A DNA stretch of 64,000 nt from Psilocybe azurescens (GCA_023853785.1 JAJIRX010000496.1:558001-622000), one strand, 5' to 3'. Positions 26,297 to 39,031 are shown, counted from the stretch's first letter. The notes: a model not told the origin generated them from the letters alone. Program-made: numbers and translations.

Positions 26297-26943
26297 TCCT
26301 CAGAAAATATCCCGGACCCAGCCCCAGTGCCGGTCCTGTTCCCCTTCGACATGCCATGAACGTTTATGGTCGGAATAGCCATTAATTCAGCCGTGCCATG
26401 CATCGGGCGGGCGCATCGACACCAGCTCCAGCGCCCTGGAGGAAGTCTAGATACATCGTTTGCGGAGACGGTCTGTCAGCTCAAGAATAAGTAGCTGTCC
26501 TCCTATGCCAACGCCGTACCCACCCTGATAACTTCTACCTTCCCTCCCCATCCTTCATTCCCTAATATTCCTTGTTTTGTCGAGATCCAATTTGTACTAT
26601 CTGAAGATTATTAGTTGAAAGTTTTGAGACTTCTTGGTATGTACCTACGGGTCGCAAGGTCTGCCTCGCATCTTCTTCCCCTCTGAACTCCGAATACTTT
26701 TTAGGTTTTCAAATAGCGCTAAGGCTTAGATGGTTGTAGCCGACGTTCTACACTTCCTTCGGAAACTAACACCAAAACTTGCAGTTATTCTTGACTTACA
26801 TTCCCCACAAAGAAGGTTCGTTAAGAACAGATTACCTACAGTGTATTGAATACCATACTGACGGTACACATTATGGATACTACAAGAAGTGGCGAAGCGA
26901 GGGATGGTAGCAGGCGGCGATGATGGTTCTGGAGAGAAGAAGT
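26297..26943. other. No gene supported
   Basis: Non-coding interval between the KDZ-like remnant and the second foldback element. No repeat or gene recognised. Confidence 0.35.
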
Positions 26944-27065
26944 AGAAAGTAGAAACCGAGGGAAGGATGTCGCGCCCGAATCGAGGATCCTCGGGTAAGT
27001 AGTAGCCGGTTACCCGAGGATCCTCGATTCGGGCGCCGACATCCTTCCCTCGGTTTCTACTTTCT
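26944..27065. mobile_element. Foldback (hairpin) element, copy 2
   Basis: Left arm 26944-26998 and right arm 27010-27065 are reverse complements with a single-base difference across about 55 bp. They run from AGAAAGTAGAAACCGAGGGA to CGAGGATCCTCGGGTAA around an 11-nt loop. Weaker complementarity extends outward to about 26921 and 27100 (GATGATGGTTCTGGAGA). The core matches the hairpin at 18980-19112. Confidence 0.9.
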
Positions 27066-27395
27066 CACGCCTTTCCCCTTCTCCAGAACCATCATCATTG
27101 TCAATCGCGCTCTCTTTTCCTCATCGTCCACCAAGCCTCGTAAGTCATTTCCTTTCATCGTTACTAGTCAGTACATAGCATAGTTGGAGCTCTTTATAAG
27201 AAAATAAAATGATATTGAGCGCGTGGAATGCGAACCAAAACAAAAAAAGCGTCGTACTCGACGCGATGCATATGTGGGCGTCGATGCTTCGGGGAGCCCT
27301 GGTGTTGTGGTTCTCGTTGGCGGGCAGCGACCTCCAATATACTGAAGACAATGTATGCTGACAAACTCCTCGCAGGGAACCGCCCTCAAGATACC

Positions 27396-30250
27396 ATGAA
27401 TCGCGTAGGTTCCTGTACGATTGTCCAGCCACTCAACTCATCTTCCTAATTCCAGGAAGTTCCAACCGCAATTCGATATCTTGATCTAGAGGCAGCGGTG
27501 GACGACGAGGGATCTGAGGGCTCCGATGACGAGGAACAGGATGCCTTAGGTTCGTTGTTGTCTCGCCTTTTTTTTCAGCGTCCTTTACGCCGTCAACTTC
27601 CTTTCCACAGATGACTTCATTGACAATGAAGACATTCCTCAAGGAGGGTCAAGTTTCCTACCCCGCTTATCATGGGACTCCCTTCGAGAAGACGATGAGG
27701 AATTCGAGAACGTTCTGAGCGAATAAACGACCTATTTCGAGCTCGGTCGACTGAGGAGGCGCTGGGAGGGGGAGGGCGGTGACAACTACAACTCATGGCT
27801 TGGTTAGTCTCCTGCCTTGCGAATCAGACTTTCCACTGTGGCGCGTTAAATGTCGAGTAAGTCCCTAACTTCTGTTCGTACTCCCCAAAAAATTACTGCT
27901 CATTCAGTGCAATCGTCACAGATCGGCGCTGAGGAATACGCCCTCTTATTTTTATTGGAGCAAGCAACCACCATACATGAAGTACGCTCGGCATTTGCAT
28001 GCGAGCTTATATGGGGCTGGGTTTATCTGGAGTGCACGATGAACCGGGACCTTGTATCCTTGCTCGAAAGGACTCCGGGAATTGTTCAAAGCCGACAAGG
28101 TCTTCAATGGAGGAATATTCCATTTTCGGATTGGACCAATACGTTGAGCATGAGGCCTTCTAGCACGGTCCCTCAACAAGGAAAATGGGTGCGGGTGCGG
28201 AATGGAACATATGGAGGAGATGTTGGTGTGGTAATTTGGGCGTATTCCTGGGGAGTCGATGTTCTACTTGTTCAGCGCCTAAGGGCACCCGATTCACGTT
28301 CACCAACGCCGGAACCTCAAACTCCGTTGATGCCAGAACCTCGAACTTCATTGACCCCGGAACCTCCCCAAACTTCATCGACCCCAGATCTTCCTCAAAC
28401 TTCCTCTACGCTGCAACCTCCCTCAACTTCGTTGAAGAGGAAGCGAACCTCGTCGACGCCAGAGCCCCAAAAAAAGAGGAAGCGACCTCCACCCGCCGCT
28501 CAAGCGTTGTTTGATCCGCACTCAAATTTGGTCAAGAAAATCAGTCACACCAGTCCCACACCCAAACGACAGCGAGACGGTGTTTATACCTTCGCCGGAT
28601 CGTCTTTTGAACACGGCCTTATTCGCCAAGACATACAGGGTTCAGTCGGTTTCCTCTGCCACAAGTATTCCCTTAGAAGTCCTACATTTGTATTCATCTG
28701 CCGAACATCCGTTTCTCGTCAACATTGCCATTCCTCGCCCTCTAGAATGGATCTTTGAAACAGGTGAGGCGGTCGCTATCCGCTCATCTCAAAAAAGGGT
28801 GTCGTACGTGTGGTTGGAATCGACGGCGTTGAGGTCGATTTGGACAATTTTGAAGGCCTTACCGTGGTCACTTGGGGAGATATATGCAAACGTTTGACAC
28901 TGGAGATTTTGTCCTTGTATTGGGAGGTCCCTTTCTTGGAAAAACTGGATGGATTCTGAATGTGGAGAATGAAACTGCCTGTATAGTCGACAAGATCGTC
29001 AAGGGTGCGATCCTAACGACTGATTCCAGCAGAGCTCTCGATGTGCGTCGCATTGAAGTTTAGCTATCTCTACTAACTCGATATCTAGCATCTAGAATGC
29101 CACGTCAATTTGCTCAAGGTCGTCTCTGAACCGGTTGTACACGCCTCACACTTTCCAGACTCAGACGACACAGCATGCAAGATGGATAAATCGCCGTGGC
29201 TCGGGCTAGGAGTTACTATCATTCACGGTCCTTTCAAGGGGTACCACGGTACCGTCAAAAATATTCTTATTGGTCAAGCGACAAATAGTGGGCAAAGAAT
29301 AGAGGTCCAGCTTTCGCATATTAGTGGTGCACGGCCTTTTCACGTGAGAGTCATTCGATTATGACGATATTGTCGAAACTAAGTGGGTACACATTTATAT
29401 TCAGATGGTACCTTTCTCATACACACCCAAGCACGCGACTTAAACTGATCAACTTTGACACACCCACCAATTGGCTCTTTTTGCAAAAAGAGCGCCATGC
29501 AACCCAGTCAATACTACAGGCTTCGAGTTCTGCTGGTGTAACCCCTCTGCCCAACACGACCTCATCAACGCCCTGCCTGGGATCCGTCTTCCCTCACCCC
29601 TATAGCTTTGACCTCATTGACACCTGCATGGGACCCGTCGTCTCGCGACCCCTATTGCTTCAACCCCATCGACGCCGGCTTGGGACCCGTTGTCTTGTAC
29701 CCCCGTCAGCTTCAAGCTCTTTGATACCTCTTCAAGCGTCAACTCTCCCTTCAGTTGCTGGCACCAGTCAGAAAACGCACTCACACCCCTTCTTCGACAG
29801 ACGCCTTCTTTATATTTCCCTTCAAGTAATTGTCAATGGAGAAACTCGCAAAAATCAACAGCTCACTGCCCATCTTGCCGAGGTCGACGGAAGACTGAGT
29901 ATCCGATACGAGGACCACCACCGGTCGAAATTCCTCGAGCCTGACGGGGTCTCCTTCAAAAATCCTTCACCCACACGGGATAACGGGCTGCTCGTCGTAA
30001 TAAAAGGTGAACATTGTGGCAAACTTGTTCGACGAATTCACCACCGAAAGCACCCCTCCCAGCAACCCGACAAAACTAATGTAATTCTAGCTGTTGTGAA
30101 GAAGGAAGGAGCAGCAGAAGTCCTTTTGCAGGAGCGTCTAGAGCTACATCCCGACTTTCTTTGTGTTAAGGGTGAAGAACCAGATGACAGGAAGGCCGGC
30201 GATGCCCTAATGCGTTCCCCTCACGTGAAGAGGCTAGAAAACGGCAGTAA
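27396..30250 (+). pseudogene. KOW-domain, Spt5-like protein gene with frameshifts
   Basis: The order of features matches an Agaricomycete family of Spt5-like KOW proteins: an acidic N-terminus (RYLDLEAAVDDEGSEGSDDE; DDFIDNEDIPQEG), PLWRVKCR, an NGN-like part (IHEVRSAFACELIWGWVYLE, RTPGIVQSR), a first KOW motif GKWVRVRNGTYGGDVGVV, a Pro/Thr-rich linker with basic patches, AEHPFLVNIAIPRPLEW, KOW-like DTGDFVLVLGGPFLGKTG, a third at LGLGVTIIHGPFKGYHG, repeats around TPAWDPSS, and a C-terminal LLVVIKGEHCGKLVRRIHH. Introns with GT-AG ends are present early (27405-27455, 27550-27610). Frame breaks occur near 27720, 28620, 28791-28796 (A6 run), 28890 and in the linker, so no single open frame survives. 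Function of the family is unknown; it could be host-derived or carried by transposons. Confidence 0.7.
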
Positions 30251-30904
30251 AATAACATGTTTAGCTATAATTTCGTATCTTGGCCCCGAGGGCGTAATGT
30301 ATGTACATCAGTCACCATGTTATATAAGTAATGTATATAGATCGGCTGCCCGTAGAACAATGCAAATAATGTACATAGCTCGGCCATAATTCTATTGTTT
30401 TTGCTGCTTCGCCCCGTGGGCCATCAAGTCCGCAACAATATATCCTAGAATATGGCACACCTCTCGTCCGGTGGCACAAGAATATGTGATGGTGCGTCTC
30501 TGTTTCGTGGTCTCCTCTTTCTCTTTACTCAACTCCATCCTTCTAGCGCCATCGCTAACCCAACCTATGCCACCAAAACTGCCACCACCACCTGCTGACA
30601 TGTCGCACGTTCTTTTAAGATATCCTCAATATACCTCGTCTTCCCTCGCGAGGGAAATGGCAAAGCCAGCAAGTTGAGCGAATTGCAAACGTCTGAAACA
30701 ACCACAGGTGTGTCTAGGTTTCCTGATCCCTTGACATCTTCTAATAGTTTGCACCAGGAGCAGAACGACCTGAATGTCAAAGGAATTTTACCTCTGGCTT
30801 CTCTTTCTAGATTAGAGGTAATTGGCATTTTTATTCATCGACATCTCATTCTGACTTTAGTATAGCCTCACGTCGACAAACAGCCAGGCCCTACAAATTG
30901 CGAT

Positions 30905-31075
30905 CCTGGTTGAAGGACCTTGGGATACTCTTTCCAGTCCTCTAGCCCTCCCACGGAACTCCTCAAAACGACGATGAGGAGAAGGTTCTGAGTCGAGTAT
31001 AAGATGTATTGCAATTCGATTGCGTCATGAGGAAGGGCTTCACGGAACTACAACCACCAGTTGGTCGCCAAGTGC
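30905..31075 (+). pseudogene. Second, short fragment of the KOW/Spt5-like N-terminus
   Basis: Phrases ACGACGATGAGGAG, AGGTTCTGAG and AACTACAACCACCAGTTGG match in order the N-terminal exon region of the gene at 27396 (27690-27810). The fragment ends where the transposon-associated repeat at about 31085 begins, as if a Plavaka-type element had inserted into a second KOW gene copy. The match is by eye and partial. Confidence 0.4.
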
Positions 31076-31089
31076 TGCTCCATTCGACT

Positions 31090-31200
31090 AGTCGGGCGTC
31101 TACGTCACAACAATGATGGCCCCACTCGTATATACACCTCACAACGGTGGCGGATCAAGGCCCAAAAGAAGTGCTTTCAAATGTCAATGACGCTGTATGC
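31090..31200 (+). repeat. Transposon-associated repeat, copy 2, 5' of the Plavaka gene
   Basis: Counterpart of 23610-23740. Contains GGCCCCACTCGTATATACAC. Its position ~190 bp ahead of the transposase start suggests an element end or promoter. Confidence 0.6.
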
Positions 31201-31382
31201 ACCTTGAAGTCGGAATGGGATGTTTGGGGCAAGCCGCTCTATATAATCGCGTCTAGCTGCCAATGCTCTGACTCATATCCCTCTTGTCGCATATGGCAAA
31301 ACAACCTCAAGTCGCCCCAAAGCTGCGAATAGCCATTACTTTCTCGCTACTATTGTTTCTGTTTCTACTCTCTTTCTGGTTT

Positions 31383-34300
31383 ATGTTTCCATGCAAGCAT
31401 TGTCCAGAACGGTTCAACGCTTCATCCGCTAGAGGTCTCAAACAACATCAGTCGAAATGTCCAGCTTCTTTGAAACATGCAGCAGAGGCAGCTCAACGCT
31501 GAAAAACAACTGTCGCTTCAGAACGCAATAGACGAACTAAACTCAACAACCGCGAAGGCGCGTTTTGGGCTCTGCAGCTCCAAGAGTAAGCTTGTTTTTC
31601 TTTGATAATCGATAAATACCATGGTTAATTGGTATATCTAGGAAGAGTTTATTGCTGGATCAAATACAAGTCGTCTAGAAAACGTCGTACCCCATAACTT
31701 GGAGTGTCAGGCAATGGATCAAGATTTTGGTATTATTGAACCCCCGCCACCCTCGTTTTCCTCCTTCCAGTTCAACACCCCCGCCGCCTTCGCTTTCCTC
31801 TTCCCATCTCAACGCCTCCACCTCTGTCTTTTTCACCGCCTCCTCCCCAAATTACACAGGCTGGCCGACCAAAGCGGAATTATAAGCTGCCTGCTCGATA
31901 TAAGGACATTAATCCTGAGCCTTTGCCGCCGGCCGGTCGGAGAAGATGAGCCGCCAGCTACAGTGTTACCACGCCTGATTTTGATTGTGCGCAATAGATT
32001 CCAGACGGCTGCAAATTCCTTTGGCTTACTGCAGGAATACCTTTACCAGCCCTCCTTCGATCCCGACTCTTTTGTTCCCGAAGAGGACCTTCACCAACTC
32101 GGAGAACGTGACCCCATGTTCATGCCGCCGCCGTCTCCAACCCCTGTTCATCAAAACAAAACGATCGAAATGCTTATGAATTGGAGGGACTCTGGCGCAC
32201 CCACCAAGTCAGAGTCCGAGGTCAATCGTCTTGTAAATGATGTCATTCTTGACCCCAATTTCAATATTGAAGAGTTGCGAGGCTTCAGTGTGTCGAGAGA
32301 GAATCAATGGAGCGATGCTGCAGAGAAGAAATCCCCTTTTTGGACTCTTTTCAAACGGCCAACATCAATATCGAGGTTCCTTCAGGCACCAGGGGCACAG
32401 TGCCAGGCACATTTACTGTTCCAGGATTGCTCTACCGGAAATTGACTGCAGTTATCCTGGCTGCTTTTTCATCACCCCTCGCTTCCCACTTCCATTTTTC
32501 GCCTTTCAAGTTATTTCACAGGCCTCCAGGTGGCAATGAAGAACAGATATTCTCTGAAGTCTACAACTCGGATGTTTTCATTGAAGAAAATGACAATGTA
32601 AAACGTGCTCCTCTTCCTCCTGATGACCCGCATTGTAAGCTAGAGAAGGTCGTAGCTGCCCTCATGTTCTGGTCCGATAGTACCCACCTTGCGAATTTTG
32701 GTACCGCAAAGCTCTGGCCCATCTATTTGGCTTTTGGGAACGTTTCGAAATACATCCGTGGGCAGCCAAATTCGGGTGCTTGCCTGCATGTTGCATACAT
32801 CCCTTCGCTTCCTGATTCATTCCAGGACTTTGCTGCTTCTTTCTTCAGTAAATGGGGCACGCAAAAAAGGATCTCATTCGCGCATTGTCGACGAGAGCTT
32901 ATGCATGGTGTTTGGAAATTTTTGCTGGACGATGATTTTATTCATGCATATCATTACGGAATGGTGGTCAATTGTGTCGATGGTATTCGGGCGCCGGGTA
33001 TATCCCCCGATTCTTTACATATTCTGCAGATTATCCTGAGAAGTAAGTGAATCCTTTGCTTTCACGGGCTGTTGAGCTAAAATTTTTGATAGAGTTCTGC
33101 TTGCCACCATACGAGACAAAGGACTTTGCCCTTGCCCTCGGTGTCTCGTTCTGAAATCAAAGATGGACCAGATGGGCACGAAGCGCGACAGTAAATCTCG
33201 ACTTAAAATGGCTCGTAAATACCTGTTTGAATCTGTTCAATTTGCTCGGAATGCCATCTACAACGTCGCAGCAGCCATTGGTGGTTCTGCCGTTGATCGG
33301 CTCCTCAAGGCAACTTCCTCTGTCCCGACACTGGTAAGTCCAGTTCCCGGTATTCATTTATTCAGGCTTCATGTTTTGTTCTTAGAATGCATTTATTGAT
33401 AAATTTGGCTGTGATTTTGATATCCCGCGTATGCTCGTTGTTGACCTTTTGCACGAGTTTGAGTTAGGTGTCTGGAAAGCACTTTTTACCCATTTAATCC
33501 GATTGCTTTATGCTGCTGGCCGCGACGGCAAGTTGGTCGCTGAGCTGAATCGACGGTGCGTCGGCTTCGGCACTTTTAACTACTGACAATTAACAGAAGT
33601 TCTTGCCGTGATCAGGTTTCGGGCCATCCCAACTTTTGGTTCGAGCACAATCCGGGCGTTTTGCAACGAATGCGTCGGAAATGAAGAAGCTTGCAGCGCG
33701 CGATTTTGAGGATATATTGCAGGTAAGACAAATTATTTCTGGCGTGATGAAAGCAAAGTTCTAGTTCTAACTTCTTCTTCAGTGCAGTATCCCAGTGTTT
33801 GAAGGATTATTGCCAGAGCCATTTAATTCTATGCTCATGACACTCTTGTATCGAACAGCAGAGTGGCATGCATTTGCCAAACTTCGGTTGCATACCGAGA
33901 GTACTCTCAAGCATCTCGAGGAGCTTACAATGGTGCTCGGGACGTCGACGCAAAAGTTTAGGGATGCCACCCAGTCTGTTTACAAGACGTTCGAACTTCC
34001 AAAGGAAGCAGGGGCCCGAAAGAGGCGCCAAATGTCCGCCAAGGGGAAAGAGAAAGCAGCTGCAGGTGATGCATACAAGAAGAAATCCAAAACCCTGAAC
34101 CTCTTCACATACAAATGGCACGCGCTCGGGGACTATATTCGTGCTATCCGTCTTTTCGGTGGAACGGACGGGTTCTCAACCCAAGTTGTCAGTCATTTTT
34201 TTCCTGTGTGTTTGATTTATTCACTTTCTCGTTGGCAGGGCGAATTCGCTCATAAAATCGTTAAGCGCTTGTACGGAACGACAAATAAGCGTAATGCCGG

Positions 34301-35699
34301 ACACCAAATTGCTAAGCGTTATCGACGGCTTGAACGTGCCAGTTGGGCCGGTCGCAGTCAGCGGGTTCACAACCATATCAAGCGGAAAACCACAGTTCAA
34401 GAAGACGACGGCTTGGATGGTAATCTAGAGCTGAGATATTATATCTCTCCAACCCAAAACCACCCTCAGGATATCGTTAGCACTGTTTGCGAAAACAAGG
34501 GCGACCCTGCTTACCATGTGTGTCTTTTTCGACTGATGCTTTTGTGATCCGTAACTCATGGACTTGCCATCGTTTTCAAGAAATTTTTACCCAAGCTTCA
34601 AGATCATTTATTAGGACGACTACACGGCCGTGAATTTGATGCCGACATGCACGAAGAATTCACGGATGAACAACGCAACTCCGTACGCATTGTCGGAGGC
34701 AAGATTTATTCTGTTCAAACGTGTCGCCTTTATTACACTAGCTACGACTTACAGCGGCTGTGCGACACTGTCAACCCTCGTACACACTCGGACATTATGC
34801 TGCGCTCTCCCGTTAACGAGGCAGGTGCTGAACCCTACTGGTATGCGAGAGTTCTCGGAGTCTATCATGCCAATGTTTGGGTTGAGAATTCGGCAATTCC
34901 TGGTGCCAAAAATTCCAGGAGCATGGATTTTCTTTGGGTCCGCTGGCTTGGCGAGGAACCAGGCTATCTGTCGGGATTTAGGAAAGCGCGCCTGCCCAAA
35001 ATCGGCTTTGTGCCGTCCGACGATGAATGGGCGTTCAGTTTCGTTGATCCTGCTCATGTAGTGCGTGGGTGTCACTTGCTTCCGGCCTTCAATGCTGGCC
35101 GGAGTGATGTTCTCCTTCCTTGGCCCGGCAGCGTTGCTCGACGCTTCAACCACGAGGAAAAAGATGACAAGGACTGGTTAAACTTCTATGTAAACATGTG
35201 AGCGGACAACATATTACCCTGTTTTGAAGTATTACTAACACTGAATATTATCAGCTTTGTCGATCGAGATATGGTCATGCGTTACTTTGGTGGCGGAATT
35301 GGTCATTTGAAGAATACCCCTCCACAACAAGCACCTGGATTCGATCCCATCGACCCAAGCTCTGAGGAAACTGTAGTGGAAGGAGAGGGTGATGATAATG
35401 ATCCCTCTAGCGATACGGATGAAGATATGGACGCCATAGTACAACAGTCTTCCGGAGACGTCATTATGGATAGTGGCAAACTAGAAGTAAACGAAGACAA
35501 CAATAAAGACTACGATCAAGACAATGATGAAGACGATGATGAAGACGACGATGAAGATGACAATGAAGATGACGATGAAGGCTTTGATGAAGACCTCGAT
35601 GAAGACGACGATGAGGACGATGAGGAGAACGACGGTTTTGATCACATCGGTGACGAGGAAGAGGAGGGAGAGTACGACTATGGCTATGCCTCACCATAG
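31383..35699 (+). mobile_element. Plavaka-type transposase (CACTA-like superfamily), near-complete
   Basis: The start at 31383 gives a zinc-finger N-terminus FPCKHCPERFNASSARGLKQ with H-x3-C following. Then come RPKRNYKLPARYKDI, RFQTAANSFGLLQEYLY, PSFDPDSF, the core TVPGLLYRKLTAVI, LMFWSDSTHLANFGTAKLWP, YLAFGNVSKYIRGQPNS, DKGLCPCPRC, MLVVDLLHEFELGVWK, FEDILQ, and IPVFEGLLPEPFNSMLM. The C-terminal half from 33795 has long open exons (33795-34187, 34240-34518, 34590-35200, 35254-35699). The tail is a long Asp/Glu run (about 35500-35690). Frame breaks include a T5 run at 32337-32341, a T4 run near 33660, and the poorly aligned proline-rich region at 31740-31980. Probably recently active, now broken or mis-sequenced. 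Confidence 0.85.
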
Positions 35700-35875
35700 C
35701 CTATTTATGTTGGCCCGCACACCCAGTGCGCTCACAATTTTTACACCCATTTCAAATGGACATTTCGTTGTGATAATTAAATATAAGTTGCATGGCATAT
35801 TGTGCTGATTTCATATCCTGCCTACAATCTTATCGAAGGATGATAATGAGCAATGAACCGTCTAACCTCTGAGAT

Positions 35876-36260
35876 GCATATTGTGATTTTTTTTGGAATG
35901 CCCAGCAACCCCCACAGTCTAGTTATAATGTCCCTGCCATATTATATGTGCTTTGCACTACAGAAAGAATATTATACCTAAACTATAAACCGTCTAGCAT
36001 TTGACATGCATATTGTGATTCTTTGGCGATCCCAGCAGCAACCTCACAATCTAGTTATAATGTCCCTGTCATATTATATTCGCTTCATATTACAGAAAGA
36101 ATATTGTACCTTAACCACGAACCATCTAATATCCGGCACGCATATTGTGATTTTTGGGCGAACCCGACAGCCACCTCACAATCTAGTTATAATGCCTTCG
36201 CCATATTATATTTGCTTTGCATCACAGAAAAACATTATACCCAATCTATAACATTACCAT
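35876..36260 (+). repeat. Three tandem copies of a ~132-bp repeat
   Basis: GCATATTGTGATT recurs at 35876, 36008 and 36140, each followed by TCTAGTTATAATG, CATATTATAT and ACAGAAA. Units diverge by about 10-20%. Being right behind the transposase, they may be subterminal repeats of the Plavaka element. Confidence 0.85.
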
Positions 36261-37517
36261 AATCCTACATGCAGCAGACCCACGGTTATAAACAGTTATC
36301 TGGGTATTATAATGTTGCGACAAGCTTGTAAACGTCATATTGCTAAATCGGATTTCCCCTGATTTACTGATGAATGTGGGGCAGGAAAGATCTGCTTTGC
36401 AAAGGTTCCACAGAGGAAATCAACTTCAAACGTCTGGATCTTCCCGAAGAAACCTTGAGAAACCACGCAACCAAACTTAACCAACTTATAACAAGTTGCA
36501 TCGATCACGAACCCTCCGTGGGGCCTTTGAGTAAGTCCGTGAATGGGCAAGCTTAATGGACGCAGTCTCAGAACTGTTTCCATACACTTTCGTCTTTATC
36601 GATCCACCTGCTTCCCTCCGAAATTGTTGGCTTTGTCAAGATAAATCTGTTCGAATACTGAATACATCTTCAGGCCAAACCATACTATGCCACCTTCTTT
36701 GTCCATTATGTTCCGAAGGTACTTTAAGCTTATAGGTTTAGATCAAATGTCAGGAAACAACGAAGTGCGGAAGCATACCACTATTTCTGTTTCAATTACG
36801 CTGGGCTGAGGGTGTTTCTCAAAGCCGCAGTCTTGCTTACTCCCACCCAGCCGATTCTCTTTCATTTTAGTGTCGTAAAATTAAAACTACACATTCACTC
36901 CAACGCATATCAATCAGTGATATCCCGAAATATCCTCTTGACAGACACCTAACTCATCCTGAATCTTGATCAATATCATATGCATATGGTCGATAAGATT
37001 AACGGAAGCGCGAAGTGACACACTTACTTGTAGATTCCTTCAATATAATCTAGCCAAACCGTATATGGCGCATGTGGTCCACTTAGCATAGAACTTTGCG
37101 CCCCTCATACCAGATGACCTGAAAACGTTCTAAGCATAGTATCCATATTCTTCATGATAGCAATAAACAACATTGACCACAAGGGAGTATCACGCTCCAG
37201 GGCCTTCCTATCATGACAAGGTGGTTCTTGAGGTGATTGCCGATCGCGAGCGTTATGAACGTTTCATAGTACGACAATTTACACTACCAAAACAGAATGC
37301 AAATTCAGTGAGTCAGATGCTGGTCTCTTTGACACTTAATCCACATTGCGGCATCTAATCAGCGCTCAGTGTCATTGCTTGGCACTTATGGGCCACTCAG
37401 TCGGAGCCAAAAAAACTTGCACGGATTTAGAATTTAATAGCGCCGGCTCCCGGCGCTAAAATTCCGAATGCTTATAAGCAGCTGGGGAACGTAGAAGTAG
37501 ACAGTCAATAACTAAAC
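36261..37517. other. No gene supported
   Basis: A 60-codon forward frame (36374-36556) containing STEEINFKRLDLPEETLRNH could be an exon remnant but has no context. The remaining sequence appears non-coding and should include the promoter of the gene at 37518. Confidence 0.35.
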
Positions 37518-38820
37518 ATGTCTTCATCAGACTCCGATGAAATCCCAGTGTTCGTGGAGCAAACCTTCCTTAGTGCCGACCTGAACTCAACTATAATGTT
37601 TGTTTTCTTGATGGGTACGCCATAAGTTTCGCCACTGTTCCCCAGCCAACCCAATATTCAGCGATGTGAATTTTACAGGGATTTATACAACGGTCTACTT
37701 CGGGACTCTGTATACCTACAGTACGTCCTAACAAATTACTTATTCGGAAGAAAATTATCTTGAATATTGGGAAATATGAACAGCCGCTTACAAAGTGAGC
37801 AGTGGAAGCCGTATCATAATCGGGACCATCACCGTATTATACGGGTCGACGCTGGCGCAGCTCGGGCTCCAGTGGCGGCTCACGAATCTCGAGTTCATCG
37901 CTAATGATGAAACGAGAGACTCGATTTTCTTTTTCAGCGACAATGGTGCTCCTGGGATATCCTTTGCTGGTGCTGTCACTTCCTATGTTGCGTTTGTACT
38001 GGCCGATGGTTTACTGGTAAATATCCTGGCCATGCAATCGACTGGTTATCAGACCGTTGATATGATATGCTACAGCTCTGGCGCGCATATCACATGTGCG
38101 GGCGTTCAATACTTCGTATTTCAATTCCTTTGCTGTTATTTACTGCCGAGATTGGTAAGTTCTACCAGGAGTACAGAACGAACGACCAGCTCATACGTAC
38201 GAAGCTCTGTCCATCGCTTTAATAGCTATTCAGGGCAAATTGTGGTTCCAGCTAGGGTACGCCACAGATGCAACGAGACAAATGGGGAATATCGTCGTCG
38301 GCTGTCAGGCGGTGGTCACGGCCCTGACGAGTTTAATGGGCACATACATCATCTGCCGCCAGATAATGTCTTCCTCAGGAGGAATCCTAAGGCCCAAAAA
38401 TAGTTATACGCATCTGATTCGAATCTTAATCGAATCATGCATGCTATACTCGCTAACTGGGATCGTATACGCAGTATCCAGCTTTCTGTTCCTCATGCCA
38501 AATACTACTGGTAGTTTTGATTTAGTGCCTTTTGAGCTGAACGAGTACTTCGCGGCTCTAAGCACAGTGATTACAGTGAGTCCGACTTACCATTAACCTT
38601 TTGATGCCTCGGCTTAAATATACTCACTTCAAAAATGTAGGGGATCGCACCTACTCTCATGGTAGCTAGAACCAGCCTTTCTTCGAGGTCAACCGCAGAG
38701 ATATCGACTACTCACCAAATTTCTGGCTTACAATTCCATGGCCAGTCGGTTGCAAATAACGGCACACAATCTAGTCAGAATAGTCCCGAAGCCATCGAGA
38801 ATGAGAAGGAGCAAGTCTGA
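37518..38820 (+). CDS. Seven-helix integral membrane protein, DUF6533/DUF6534-like
   Basis: Six exons, 37518-37614, 37679-37720, 37796-38016, 38076-38154, 38226-38575 and 38641-38820, give an intact 322-residue protein. The N-terminus MSSSDSDEIPVFVEQT is followed by about seven hydrophobic stretches (TIMFVFLMGIYTTVYFGTLY; AGAVTSYVAFVLADGLL-LWRAYHMCGR; ISIPLLLFTAEI; VVGCQAVVTALTSLMGTYII; CMLYSLTGIVYAVSSFLFLM; YFAALSTVI-GIAPTLMVAR) and a hydrophilic cytoplasmic tail. The aD-xLL-WR motif and the GIAPTLMVAR end of the last helix are typical of this large Agaricomycete family of receptor-like proteins without known ligand. Similar text occurs in the fragment at 61120-61560. Confidence 0.85.
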
Positions 38821-39031
38821 GTGGGTGAAGAATCCGAAAATACGCATAATTTTTATCTTATATGCACACGAGGACCGACAAATATCGGGAGAAATATACA
38901 TACTGAGGGGAACGGCGGCTATAGACTCCGTAATTGCACAGCTCCTATTGGTCGAATTGAATAAATAAAAATCAAATACTGACGACATCTTCGTACCTTC
39001 GTCCTCAAATTCGTCCTCTAATCTTTAGAAT
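38821..39031. other. Convergent 3' interval
   Basis: Short convergent spacer between the membrane protein and PAPS reductase genes. No feature recognised. Confidence 0.3.

Noticed and set aside
26944..27065. Hairpin as a transcription terminator or microRNA precursor
   Set aside because: A related palindrome elsewhere and transposon-rich surroundings make a foldback element the better explanation.
35464..35697. His/Arg-rich reverse frame
   Set aside because: Complement of the Asp/Glu-rich tail of the Plavaka transposase.
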